A stretch of DNA of 64,000 nt. It comes from Pseudomonas sp. MH9.2. Its GTDB lineage: Bacteria; Pseudomonadota; Gammaproteobacteria; Pseudomonadales; Pseudomonadaceae. The stretch spans positions 4,492,501-4,556,500 of the forward strand of contig NZ_CP133784.1 in the NCBI RefSeq assembly GCF_034353875.1, read 5' to 3'. Positions within the stretch are counted from its first letter, which is position 1. Each line of letters begins with the position of its first letter. The position numbers were made by a program, and so were the translations under genes. This document shows positions 26,061 to 36,470 of the stretch, one piece after another. The notes beneath the pieces were generated by a model. The model was given only the letters and a program-made list of their open reading frames with translations. It ran no database searches and was not told where the DNA came from.

Positions 26061-27131
26061 TCAGGCGTTGGAAGGGGTGGCAAGGGTCAGTTCGGCCAAG
26101 GTGCGCAATTCGGCCAGCAGGCTACGGACATAGGCGACCTGGTTGTTCGCCCAGCGGTGTTCATCGGCCAGCATTCGCTCAAGCGAGTAGCCGTTCGGGA
26201 GCGGCGTTTCGCTCATCTCCCGGTAAGCAATGAAGGGATCGGCCGCCTCAAGGCTCTGGCGGAAAGCCGGGGCCACATAGTGGTTTTCCTGCTCGAGAAT
26301 GAATGCGATCACCTGCGGGGTTGCTTCGCCCAGCATCAACAGCTCGAACAGCATGCGGGCGCTGGGCAGATCGTCCTCGTCGCTGCCCTGCAATACGCCG
26401 TAATGGCCGAAGCCGTTTTGTTCGGGGACGATGCGCACACCCTTGAGGTGAGTCTGGCGGATGTGTGGCGCCAGGTTACGCAGGGCCTGCAGGGGCGGTT
26501 CGCAGGCATTGATCATGTTGCCGAAGTCGAACAGAGCATGCAGGCGAGGGTGGTTGAGGCGGTTGAGCAGTTGCGCGATTTCGCCGCTCTTGAGTTCTTC
26601 ATGCTGCTCGAAGTCAAAGTACAGATCGTGTGCGTCGGCCTGTTGTGCGAGGTAGTGCAGGTCAGTCTCGATCACGTCCATGACCCGCGACAGCGTGCCC
26701 TCGTAACGTGAGTAAACACGGATGTTGCGCACCCCCAGGGCCCTGGCGATGGCGATCACCTGGTCGACATCCTTTTTCAGGGTGCTGCTGATTTCCAGGT
26801 GCACATCCAGCCCCAGCGCTTTGGCCTTGGCGGCAAACGCCTGGAGCTGCGCGGGTGACATTTGGCTCAGGCTGTTTTCCTCGCCGTCGAGCAAGTGCAG
26901 GCTCAGGCCTTGCAGCTCGTGGCGATAGGCGAAGTCCAGCAGGTCGGCAGGGGTGACACGACCGTGGGTGAGGTTGGTCAGTAGCGGGTAGGCGTGGGCA
27001 AACAGGCGCAATTGCCCGAGACGCTCAAGCAACCGCTGGGCCAGTGCGTCCGTCAGCACGGGAGCAGCCCCGTGTTCGACCACCTTATGGCTCAGCAAGG
27101 CGTTGAATCGTTCCTGGATCTTATTGTTCAT
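26061..27131 (-). CDS. Sugar-phosphate isomerase/epimerase-like TIM-barrel protein
   Basis: A 356-residue xylose-isomerase-like TIM barrel. Strand motifs visible include LLDFAYRHELQGLSLHLLDG, LGLDVHLEISST, GVRNIRVYSRYEG, HDLYFDFEQHEELKSGEI (metal-type Glu) and PRLHALFDFGNMI, followed by IRQTHLKGVRIV. Members isomerise or epimerise sugars or related polyols using a divalent metal. The ATG at 27131 has AGGA upstream; the in-frame start at 27155 lacks it. It lies between a MocR regulator (112 bp upstream) and the MFS gene. The exact substrate is unknown. Confidence 0.88.
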   Translation of the reverse strand: MNNKIQERFNALLSHKVVEHGAAPVLTDALAQRLLERLGQLRLFAHAYPLLTNLTHGRVTPADLLDFAYRHELQGLSLHLLDGEENSLSQMSPAQLQAFAAKAKALGLDVHLEISSTLKKDVDQVIAIARALGVRNIRVYSRYEGTLSRVMDVIETDLHYLAQQADAHDLYFDFEQHEELKSGEIAQLLNRLNHPRLHALFDFGNMINACEPPLQALRNLAPHIRQTHLKGVRIVPEQNGFGHYGVLQGSDEDDLPSARMLFELLMLGEATPQVIAFILEQENHYVAPAFRQSLEAADPFIAYREMSETPLPNGYSLERMLADEHRWANNQVAYVRSLLAELRTLAELTLATPSNA

Positions 27132-27243
27132 TAGAGTCGTTCCTGGTTCAGACACCGGGTCTACCGGCGCAGCCTTTATCGCGCCAGTCAGGAACTCTCG
27201 ATAGATCCATTATCAGTTAATTGATAAGACCACTTGCCTCGCA

Positions 27244-28749
27244 TCAAGTGGTCGGCGGCAGATAACCTAATGTGCGCAAGGCCTGGGCCAGCGCCTCGAC
27301 ACGCTCCCGGGCCTGGTTTTCAGGCGTGCCGGCAAAGCCGATCAACAGGGCCGGCGACAGGGCATGCTTGATGCGGTAGTCGCTCAAGGCGTAGGTGTGG
27401 ATGTTGTGCTGGGCCAGTTGCCGGGCGATGTCAGTGTCACTGAGTTCGGGGGGCAGCCAGGCGATCAGGTGCATGCCAGCATCCGTCGGAGTGATCCTGA
27501 AGAAGCTGCCAATCTGCTTTTCAAGCTGTTCGATCAATGCCTGCTGGCGCGCCTTGTACAGCGCACGCATGCGGCGGATGTGCCCCAGAAAGTGGCCTTC
27601 GCACATGAAGTCCGTCGTTGTCGCCTGAAGCAGTGTGGGCGGACTGCGATCCATGACCGCGCGCAAGGTGCAAAAGGGTTCGACCAGGGCCTGCGGCAGA
27701 ATCACGTAACCCAGTCTCAGTGACGGAAAGAGAACTTTGCTGAACGTTCCGACGTAGATCACCCGGGCCATCTGGTCCATGGCATACAACGCCGGGAGGA
27801 GGCGGCCACTGTAGCGAAACTCACTGTCGCAATCGTCCTCGATGATCCAGCTCTGATGTTGCGCAGCCCAGTCGATGAGTGCCTGGCGCCGCGCATAACT
27901 CAGCGTGACACCCAAAGGATGCTGGCGCGAAGGCGTACAAAACACCAAACGGGCATCAGGGCACTCGGTCAGGCCTTGCTGGACATCGATCCCCTGTTCA
28001 TCGATACGCAACGGAATCACCTGAGCCCCCTGGGCTTGCAGCGCAATGCGCGCGGCGATGTGCCCCGGGTCCTCCATCCAGACACTGTCCTGCGGATTGA
28101 GCAGCAGCATGCCCAGCAGGTTGAACGCTTGCTGCGCGCCGGAAACGATCACCACTTGCCCGGCACTGCAGTCGATGCCACGCGCATCGAAGACGTATTC
28201 GGCAATCGCTGTGCGAAACGCGTGCAAGCCTTGTAACTCGCCATAACCCAGAATGGCCTTGGTTGGCTTGAGCAGATGACGGTTCATCAGGCGCCGCCAG
28301 ATCGCCTGCGGGAATGCATCATAGGTGCTGTGGCTGGGCAGGAAGGAGGTCGGGGTCGCGGGGTCCCAGTCGGCATAGGACACCCCACGAAAATGATCGC
28401 TGCGCAGCGACAGCATCGACTGGCTCAGGTCGGACAGGCGTGGTGGCTGGCGCTGTTGCTCGTCCTCGATACCCCGGCTTTCCCACTCAGTGCCGACATA
28501 CGTACCGGCGCCAGTGCGCGAGGCCAGGAAACCTTCGGCAATCAGTTGATCGAAAGCATTGAGAATGGTGATCCGCGACAACCCCAACTCGTTGCTTAAG
28601 GTCCGGGTCGACGGCAGGCGCACGCCCCCCTGGATTCTGCCGTTGAGTATCTGTTTGCGAATCTGCAGATACAGTTGGCGGTACAGGGGAATGGCACTGG
28701 CACGGTCCAGCTTGATAGCCGACAGCAGCAAACCTGCGGGGAATTTCAT
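27244..28749 (-). CDS. MocR/PdxR-type GntR regulator with aminotransferase domain
   Basis: A 501-residue fusion. Residues 1-80 are a GntR winged helix (YRQLYLQIRKQILNGRIQGGVRLPSTRTLSNELGLSRITILNAFDQLIAEGFL). Residues ~120-500 are a fold-type I aminotransferase domain with the PLP lysine in YVGTFSKVLFPSLRLGYVI and the PLP aspartate in IIEDDCDSEFRYSG. Such proteins sense PLP or PLP adducts and usually act on adjacent genes, here probably the isomerase/MFS pair. Unusually for MocR, it is co-directional with, not divergent from, its presumed targets. Confidence 0.93.
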   Translation of the reverse strand: MKFPAGLLLSAIKLDRASAIPLYRQLYLQIRKQILNGRIQGGVRLPSTRTLSNELGLSRITILNAFDQLIAEGFLASRTGAGTYVGTEWESRGIEDEQQRQPPRLSDLSQSMLSLRSDHFRGVSYADWDPATPTSFLPSHSTYDAFPQAIWRRLMNRHLLKPTKAILGYGELQGLHAFRTAIAEYVFDARGIDCSAGQVVIVSGAQQAFNLLGMLLLNPQDSVWMEDPGHIAARIALQAQGAQVIPLRIDEQGIDVQQGLTECPDARLVFCTPSRQHPLGVTLSYARRQALIDWAAQHQSWIIEDDCDSEFRYSGRLLPALYAMDQMARVIYVGTFSKVLFPSLRLGYVILPQALVEPFCTLRAVMDRSPPTLLQATTTDFMCEGHFLGHIRRMRALYKARQQALIEQLEKQIGSFFRITPTDAGMHLIAWLPPELSDTDIARQLAQHNIHTYALSDYRIKHALSPALLIGFAGTPENQARERVEALAQALRTLGYLPPTT

Positions 28750-29104
28750 GACATGCTCGTCTGGGTGAAATGGGATTTGATCTGGAAACCGTCAGGCGAC
28801 GGGGAGGTAAGGGTATCGAGCGATATCCGATAAGTCATCCGTCTGGCGTTGATGTCCGGCGCAATCCGGTCCCTAGATACCACTGAACAGGCCGATGATC
28901 ACGGCATTGACCAGGTCTATGAAAAAGCCAGTGTTGTAATGCGTCTTGAAAACGGCGCAGTTCTCACCTCAAAGAAACGATAAAGCCCTGTAAAATCATG
29001 GGTCTGTCGTATAAGGATGGCGGAGGCGATGTCTGACTGACAGGTTCTTTCAAAGTCCCAAAAAGGGCAGATTCACGTCACCTCATAAGCGTCCGCTTCT
29101 GGCC
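28750..29104. other. Degenerate intergenic region upstream of the MocR gene
   Basis: This stretch contains the MocR promoter area and probable gene debris. On the minus strand 28873-28968 reads as an open 31-codon frame without a start codon; it ends in a membrane-like tail (TGFFIDLVNAVIIGLFSGI, then TAG). It could be the last part of a lost membrane or lipoprotein gene. A short plus-strand frame overlaps it. Neither is a complete gene. Confidence 0.35.
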
Positions 29105-29261
29105 CTGAGTGTGTAAAAACGCAGCCACTGTTTTGAAGTCTGCGTCGCTACGTAAAATCTGCCAGTGATTGGTTGATCAGTGGATCTGAAATTTGCGTAG
29201 GAACGCGATTTCGGCTCCGATTCGGACATTCAAACCGGCTCTAAAACGTTTTTACACAGCC
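29105..29261. repeat. Palindromic-ended repeat, copy B (157 bp)
   Basis: Homologous over its length, and in the same orientation, to 24384-24538. The right end cgtttttacacagcc is intact with one change; the left end has decayed to tgagtgtgtaaaaacg. The flanking motif ctcggccgat-gctgcc-gtc follows both copies, so the repeated unit extends some 20 bp further right. Confidence 0.75.
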
Positions 29262-29281
29262 TCGGCCGATTGCTGCCGGTC

Positions 29282-29479
29282 ATGAATGACCGGAATCAAC
29301 CCATTTCTGCCTTGATCGTAGTGATTGTGAGCTTCTGCATCGCTGTGCTTTTTCCGATGTTGGTATCCACGATCTTGAGTAGGGCGGTCAGGTGGGCTTT
29401 TCTCGCTCTAAGCGTTTCGGATATGGATGAGCTGTTTTGTGTCGCAGCGTTCATGGCTTCGATCCTTGGAGTGATTTAA
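29282..29479 (+). CDS. Possible small membrane protein or gene remnant
   Basis: A 65-codon frame that starts inside the repeat-flanking sequence and encodes a strongly hydrophobic peptide: one clear membrane helix (ALIVVIVSFCIAVLFPMLVS) and a second, weaker one near the C-terminus. No ribosome site is evident at the ATG. A hairpin follows the stop directly. It could be the 3' end of a gene whose front was replaced by the repeat, or chance. No family recognised. Confidence 0.3.
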   Translation: MNDRNQPISALIVVIVSFCIAVLFPMLVSTILSRAVRWAFLALSVSDMDELFCVAAFMASILGVI

Positions 29480-29503
29480 ACAGCCCGCGAAAGCAGGCTG
29501 TTT
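29478..29503. terminator. Hairpin after the small membrane frame
   Basis: Stem aaacagcc / ggctgttt with a 10-nt loop, overlapping the TAA of the preceding frame and lying just beyond the 3' end of the opposite-strand pseudogene. Confidence 0.5.
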
Positions 29504-29518
29504 CAGGGTAAACGGCTG

Positions 29519-30091
29519 TTACATCGAGAGCAGATCGCGCGTGCGATGCTGGCTCCCACGGTCTACCAGGTCGCGCCACCTCCAACTGCCCGAGTTTTCA
29601 CCCTGCTTAGGGATGTCGAGCTTGAACAAGGACACTGGGTCGCGGCCAATCAGGTTGGCTGCGGCGTAAAGCTTACCTCCCACATCAAGCAGCGCTTGGG
29701 CGGCTTCATTCCACCTTTCCTCCAGGGCGTCGTGGGCGAGCCGTAAGGCGGTGTTCTCAATTTTTTGGTGTTCTACCTGAGCCTCGCTAATGTGTCGGTC
29801 AACGGTGGCCAGCTCTTGCTCCAAGGCGGTGATGATCAGTAGCTGGCGGCGATGTTGTTCGGTCGCGGTAGTGAGGTTTTTCGCCGCTTTCTGAGCGTCT
29901 GTGCTGGCTGCTTTTTCGCCTTCGACATCGCCCCAGGCCACGGCCCGTGCGTAAGCGGTAGCCGCCTAGGTCTCAGCCTGCCGTGCGCTGGCCATCTCTT
30001 CCTGCGTTTGCTGGCGAATTTCCTCCAGGCGAGTGCTCAGGCTGTGCCGTTTAGCGTTGAGTTCCAATTCATCCGCCATCCAGTTCGCCAT
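29519..30091 (-). pseudogene. Disrupted coiled-coil protein gene (in-frame amber)
   Basis: From ATG 30091 the minus strand encodes a helical, charged N-terminus (MANWMADELELNAKRHS, then LEEIRQQTQEEMASARQAET) that is cut by a TAG at 29966-29968. The same frame then continues for 149 codons with the same character (DAQKAAKNLTTATEQHRRQ, LEQELATVDRHISEAQVE) to a TAA at 29519. A single stop inside one continuous coiled-coil frame points to a gene inactivated by a nonsense change; a real second start (GTG 29941) is possible but lacks a ribosome site. No family recognised. It lies beside tRNA-Leu in repeat-rich DNA. Confidence 0.6.
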
Positions 30092-30420
30092 ATCGGCAAT
30101 GTAGACCAGCCATGCAGCTTGCCGGGCTTACAGAAGGGAGAGAGGAACGTGGTGATGCCGGTCGTCACTACGAAATTTGCTGGTCGATGGCGACGCAGCA
30201 GGCCACGTGCGATGCGATTACGAATCACGAAAAGAGATTTCGCTCCGTCTTCGGTTCGGCTATGTCGTCCGGCGAACTCGGTGTGGTGGAGCCGGATTGC
30301 CCAGGACGGGTCGGCACGACCTTACAGCGGTGTTGAATTCATTCTTTTGTCAGCGCTTCGGTCGGACGCGACCCCGGCTAGATCGCAGACAAGTCAGCTC
30401 CTACGCCCTCCGGGCAGAAT

Positions 30421-30590
30421 CGGCTCCCAGTTTGCTGCGCGACAGCGCGGCGACGAAGGTGGGGCGGGATCTCCTACCGCCTGGCGGCCAGAAGCGGATT
30501 TGTAGTGCGACACATACTGCTCTGTGGGAAACGGTTGCGGCGCGTTGTGTCTGGCAGACCTCATTGCCTGATTCGCAGGCACGTCTGCGC
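30421..30590. repeat. REP-like intergenic repeats, modules X then Y
   Basis: Two modules, X (30421-30478, containing gcgcgacagcgcggcg) and Y (30521-30590, containing gcgttgtgtctggcagac), recur in reversed order (Y then X) at 56809-56932. Both are intergenic and carry short palindromes. They fit the dispersed repetitive elements of Pseudomonas genomes. The rest of 30,092-30,646 holds no gene I can support. Confidence 0.55.
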
Positions 30591-30646
30591 CCGCAGATTT
30601 GCGAAAATTCGCTTTCTATATTTCAGATAAAAGAAGAGTTTCAGGC

Positions 30647-30675
30647 ACAAAAAAACCGGCTCAAATGGCCGGTTT
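30647..30675 (-). terminator. Terminator of tRNA-Leu
   Basis: On the minus strand an 8-bp stem aaaccggc/gccggttt with a 7-nt loop is followed by a run of Ts. It lies 45 bp after the tRNA 3' end. Confidence 0.8.
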
Positions 30676-30719
30676 CTTTGGATCTGTGAGTCGGTAGAAA
30701 CTCACAATGTGTAGCTATT

Positions 30720-30804
30720 TGGTGCCCCGAGGGAGACTCGAACTCCCACTCCTTTCGAAAACGGATTTTGAATCCGCCGCGTCTACCGATTCCGCCATCA
30801 GGGC
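30720..30804 (-). tRNA. tRNA-Leu, anticodon CAA
   Basis: An 85-nt minus-strand tRNA with encoded CCA. The 7-bp acceptor stem pairs GCCCTGA with TCGGGGC (one G-T pair). The anticodon loop is TTCAAAA between GGATT and AATCC, giving CAA for UUG codons. The long variable arm and TTCGAGT T-loop are class II features of tRNA-Leu. It marks the edge between the repeat-rich left part and the conserved queA region. Confidence 0.96.
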
Positions 30805-30817
30805 TTGATGGGCGCGG

Positions 30818-30846
30818 AGTATAGAGATGAGATTACCGTTGGTCAA
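30818..30846 (-). promoter_or_regulatory. Sigma-70 promoter of tRNA-Leu
   Basis: On the minus strand TTGACC (30846-30841), 17 bp, then TATACT (30823-30818), followed by a GC-rich discriminator just before the tRNA. Close to consensus, as expected for a stable RNA. Confidence 0.8.
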
Positions 30847-30912
30847 TCATGTTTCGTGGTGAATGTTCATTATTTCCGCTAAACTTTCCGGCCCTGCTAG
30901 ACGAACCCCATC

Positions 30913-33107
<2,195 letters not shown>

Positions 33108-33160
33108 TTGAGTACTGAGTTTTCTACCCTCTTAACAAAATTTTGCAATTGGAGTGCTAA

Positions 33161-33496
33161 ATGAGCTTTTTTATCCCTACCGCTTTCGCGGACGCTGCTG
33201 CACCTGCCGCCGGTCCTGCTGGTTCGGGCTTTGAATGGATTTTCCTGGTCGGCTTCCTGGTCATCTTCTATCTGATGATCTGGCGTCCACAGGCCAAGCG
33301 CGCGAAAGAACAGAAAAACCTGCTGGGCAACCTGCAAAAAGGTGACGAAGTTGTCACTTCCGGTGGTATTGCGGGCAAGATCAACAAAGTGACCGACGAC
33401 TTCGTGGTCATCGAAGTGTCTGACACCGTTGAACTGAAAATCCAAAAGGCCGCTATCGCTGCCACGCTGCCTAAGGGCACCTTGAAAGCGATCTAA
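33161..33496 (+). CDS. yajC: Sec translocon accessory subunit YajC
   Basis: A 111-residue inner-membrane protein. A single membrane helix (FEWIFLVGFLVIFYLMIW) is followed by the conserved RPQAKRAKEQKNLLGNLQKGDEVVTSGGI and a small beta domain. It joins SecDF in the holotranslocon. TTGGAG precedes the ATG. A strong hairpin lies between it and secD. Confidence 0.97.
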   Translation: MSFFIPTAFADAAAPAAGPAGSGFEWIFLVGFLVIFYLMIWRPQAKRAKEQKNLLGNLQKGDEVVTSGGIAGKINKVTDDFVVIEVSDTVELKIQKAAIAATLPKGTLKAI

Positions 33497-33519
33497 GTTT
33501 CAGTCTTTTACCAATCGAC

Positions 33520-33538
33520 GGGGCGCGCAAGGCGCCCC
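33520..33538 (+). other. Strong hairpin between yajC and secD
   Basis: Perfect 7-bp GC stem ggggcgc/gcgcccc with loop gcaag, 24 bp after yajC and 21 bp before secD. No T run, so it may act on transcript stability or attenuation rather than termination. Confidence 0.6.
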
Positions 33539-33559
33539 GCGTTATAAGCGGGCGGCGTG

Positions 33560-35428
33560 ATGCTGAACAAATACCCTCTGTGGAAATACGTACTGATCCT
33601 GGCGGTGCTGGTGGTCGGTTTTATTTATTCCGCACCCAATCTCTACCCTGACGATCCGGCCATTCAAATCAGTGGCGCAAGCACTGCGTTGCAGGTGAAC
33701 CAGGCTGACCTGGATCGTGTGAGCCGAGCGCTTACCGATGCGGGCATTACGGTCAAAGGCTCCACCCTGGCCGAGAAGGGCAAGGGCGGTTTGTTGCGTC
33801 TGACCAAGCAAGAAGACCAGTTGCCAGCGAAGGACGTCGTGCGCAAGGCTTTGGGTGACGACTATGTCGTTGCGTTGAACCTGGCTCCGACCACGCCGAA
33901 GTGGTTGCGCAGCATTGGTGCAAGCCCGATGAAGATGGGTCTGGACTTGTCCGGTGGTGTGCACTTCCTGCTGGAAGTGGACATGGATAAGGCTCTGGAT
34001 GCGCGCCTTAAGGTGTATGAAGGCGAAGTCAAATCCCTGTTGCGTAAAGAGCGTGTGCGTTATCGCAGCCTGCCGCAACTCGACGGTGGTATCCAGCTTG
34101 GTTTCAGCGATGCAGACTCTCGCGAACAAGCGCGTACCCTGATCCGCAAGAGCTTCAACGATTTTGACGTGACCACCAGCGAGCGCGGCGGTTTGTCCGT
34201 GCTGCGTCTGGCGATGACTCCGGCCAAGCTGGCCGAGATTCGTGAATACTCAATCAAGCAGAACTTGACCACGGTACGTAACCGAGTCAACGAACTGGGT
34301 GTCGCCGAGCCTTTGGTTCAGCGTCAGGGCGCCAACCGTATCGTGGTTGAGCTGCCGGGCGTGCAGGACACCGCTGAAGCCAAGCGTATTCTGGGCAAGA
34401 CTGCCAACCTGGAGTTCCGTCTAGGCGCAGGTCCTGAAGATTCGAAAGCCACTACCGAGATGTTCGAGTTTCGTGAGGGCGGTCGTCCTGCGGCACCGGT
34501 CGAGCGTGGGCTGATCATCACGGGTGACCAGGTGACCGATGCCAAGGCCGGCTTCGACGAACACGGTCGTCCGCAAGTGAACATCCGTCTGGATGGTCAT
34601 GGTGGCGAGCTGATGAGTCGTTCGACTCGCAGTAACGTGGGTCGCAGCATGGCGGTGATCTTCATCGAGCAGAAGCCGACGACGACCTACGTCAAGCAGA
34701 TGGTCAACGGTGTCGAGAAAGACGTGCCGGTCCAGACCTTCAAGGAAGAGAAGAAGATCATCAGCCTGGCGACCATCCAGTCGCCGCTGGGTAGCCAGTT
34801 CCGTATCACTGGCCTGAACGGTCAGGGTGAGGCGTCCGAGCTTGCGCTGCTGTTGCGTGCCGGTGGTCTGGCTGCGCCGATGTACTTCGCTGAAGAACGT
34901 ACCATCGGTCCGAGCCTGGGTGCTGACAACATCACCAAGGGTATCGATGCATCGCTGTGGGGCATGTTGTTTGTGTCGCTGTTCATCATGGCGATCTACC
35001 GTTTCTTCGGCGTCATCGCCACCGTCGCACTGGCCGTGAACATGGTCATGCTGCTGGCACTGATGTCCTTGCTGGGTGCAACGCTGACCCTGCCGGGTAT
35101 CGCCGGTATCGTTCTGACGATGGGTATGGCGGTCGACGCCAACGTACTGATCTTCTCGCGGATACGTGAAGAGATCGCTGCGGGCATGACGGTGCAGCGG
35201 GCAATCAATGAAGGCTTCGGCCGGGCATTCACCGCGATCCTCGACGCCAACCTGACAACACTGTTGGTCGGCGGCATTCTCTTTGCGATGGGCACAGGCC
35301 CTGTCAAAGGCTTTGCGGTGACCATGTCGCTCGGGATCTTTACCTCGATGTTCACGGCCATCATGGTGACCCGCGCAATGGTCAACCTGATCTTCGGCGG
35401 ACGTGACTTCAAGAAGTTGTGGATTTAA
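33560..35428 (+). CDS. secD: Protein translocase subunit SecD
   Basis: A 622-residue RND-type membrane protein: N-terminal helix (YPLWKYVLILAVLVVGFIYS), large periplasmic P1 domain with GLDLSGGVHFLLEV, then a C-terminal bundle of helices including MYFAEERTIGPSLGADNI and GIVLTMGMAVDANVLIFSRIREE. It uses the proton motive force to help finish Sec export. GTG 33557 directly precedes ATG 33560. The secF gene follows after 9 bp. Confidence 0.97.
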   Translation: MLNKYPLWKYVLILAVLVVGFIYSAPNLYPDDPAIQISGASTALQVNQADLDRVSRALTDAGITVKGSTLAEKGKGGLLRLTKQEDQLPAKDVVRKALGDDYVVALNLAPTTPKWLRSIGASPMKMGLDLSGGVHFLLEVDMDKALDARLKVYEGEVKSLLRKERVRYRSLPQLDGGIQLGFSDADSREQARTLIRKSFNDFDVTTSERGGLSVLRLAMTPAKLAEIREYSIKQNLTTVRNRVNELGVAEPLVQRQGANRIVVELPGVQDTAEAKRILGKTANLEFRLGAGPEDSKATTEMFEFREGGRPAAPVERGLIITGDQVTDAKAGFDEHGRPQVNIRLDGHGGELMSRSTRSNVGRSMAVIFIEQKPTTTYVKQMVNGVEKDVPVQTFKEEKKIISLATIQSPLGSQFRITGLNGQGEASELALLLRAGGLAAPMYFAEERTIGPSLGADNITKGIDASLWGMLFVSLFIMAIYRFFGVIATVALAVNMVMLLALMSLLGATLTLPGIAGIVLTMGMAVDANVLIFSRIREEIAAGMTVQRAINEGFGRAFTAILDANLTTLLVGGILFAMGTGPVKGFAVTMSLGIFTSMFTAIMVTRAMVNLIFGGRDFKKLWI

Positions 35429-35437
35429 GGGGCTGCC

Positions 35438-36349
35438 ATGTTACGTACGATTAACTTTATGGGCGTTCGCAATGTTGCGTTCGCCTTTACCATGTTCCTT
35501 ACCGCGCTGGCGTTGTTTAGCTGCTTCCACAAAGGGCTTAACTACGGTCTGGACTTCACCGGCGGTACGCTCATCGAGCTGACTTACGAGCATCCGGCTG
35601 ATCTTGGCAAGGTGCGTGAGGAACTGGTTACTGCCGGTTACCACGATGCCGTTGTGCAGAGCTTCGGTGCTACCACCGATTTGCTGGTGCGTATGCCGGG
35701 CGAAGATCCGCAGTTGGGTACTCAGGTTGCGGAAGCCTTGCGCAAAGGCGGCGCGGATAACCCGGTCACCGTCAAGCGCGTCGAGTTCGTTGGCCCGCAA
35801 GTCGGTGAAGAACTGCGCGATCAGGGCGGCCTCGGCATGCTGATGGCGCTGGGCGGGGTATTGATTTACCTGGCCTTTCGCTTCCAGTGGAAATTCGCGG
35901 TCGGTGCAATCGTCTCCCTGATTCACGACGTGATCGTCACCATCGGGATCCTGTCGTTCTTCCAGGTGACCTTTGACCTCACGGTGCTTGCGGCTGTGTT
36001 GGCGATCATCGGTTACTCGTTGAACGATACGATTGTGGTCTTCGACCGGGTCCGGGAAAACTTCCGGATACTGCGCAAGGCGTCGTTGATTGAAAACATC
36101 AACATCTCCACTACGCAAACCCTGTTGCGGACCATGGCGACCTCGATTTCCACCTTGCTGGCAATCGTGGCGTTGTGGGTTTTCGGTGGCGACAGCCTGC
36201 ACGGGTTCTCCGTCGCATTGTTCATTGGTGTACTGGCGGGTACTTACTCCTCCATCTACATCGCTAACGTGGTGTTGATCTGGCTGAACCTGAGCACTGA
36301 GGATCTGATTCCTCCTGTTGTGGCTGACAAGGTTGATGAGCGTCCGTAA
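35438..36349 (+). CDS. secF: Protein translocase subunit SecF
   Basis: A 303-residue partner of SecD. It shows the family segment GLNYGLDFTGGTLIELTYE after the first helix, then VGPQVGEELRDQGGLGMLMALGG and the five C-terminal helices with AIIGYSLNDTIVVFDRVREN. Overlap-free spacing of 9 bp to secD and a strong terminator after it close the operon. Confidence 0.97.
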   Translation: MLRTINFMGVRNVAFAFTMFLTALALFSCFHKGLNYGLDFTGGTLIELTYEHPADLGKVREELVTAGYHDAVVQSFGATTDLLVRMPGEDPQLGTQVAEALRKGGADNPVTVKRVEFVGPQVGEELRDQGGLGMLMALGGVLIYLAFRFQWKFAVGAIVSLIHDVIVTIGILSFFQVTFDLTVLAAVLAIIGYSLNDTIVVFDRVRENFRILRKASLIENINISTTQTLLRTMATSISTLLAIVALWVFGGDSLHGFSVALFIGVLAGTYSSIYIANVVLIWLNLSTEDLIPPVVADKVDERP

Positions 36350-36379
36350 AGCCTGAATGCTTTACCGGTTTGGACCCAG

Positions 36380-36412
36380 AAGGGCGTGAGTGTTGAACTC
36401 ACGCCCTTTTTC
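36380..36412 (+). terminator. Terminator of yajC-secDF
   Basis: An 11-bp stem aagggcgtgag/ctcacgccctt with an 8-nt loop, followed by a T run, 30 bp after secF. Confidence 0.9.
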
Positions 36413-36470
36413 GTACTCCAAGGCTGGGAGTAGCGTGGGAAATTTCGCGCGAGGTTACCAGGAGGTTCAA

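Noticed and set aside
24007..29261. CRISPR array
   Set aside because: Repeats are few, unequal, unevenly spaced and palindromic-ended; no regular spacers and no cas genes.
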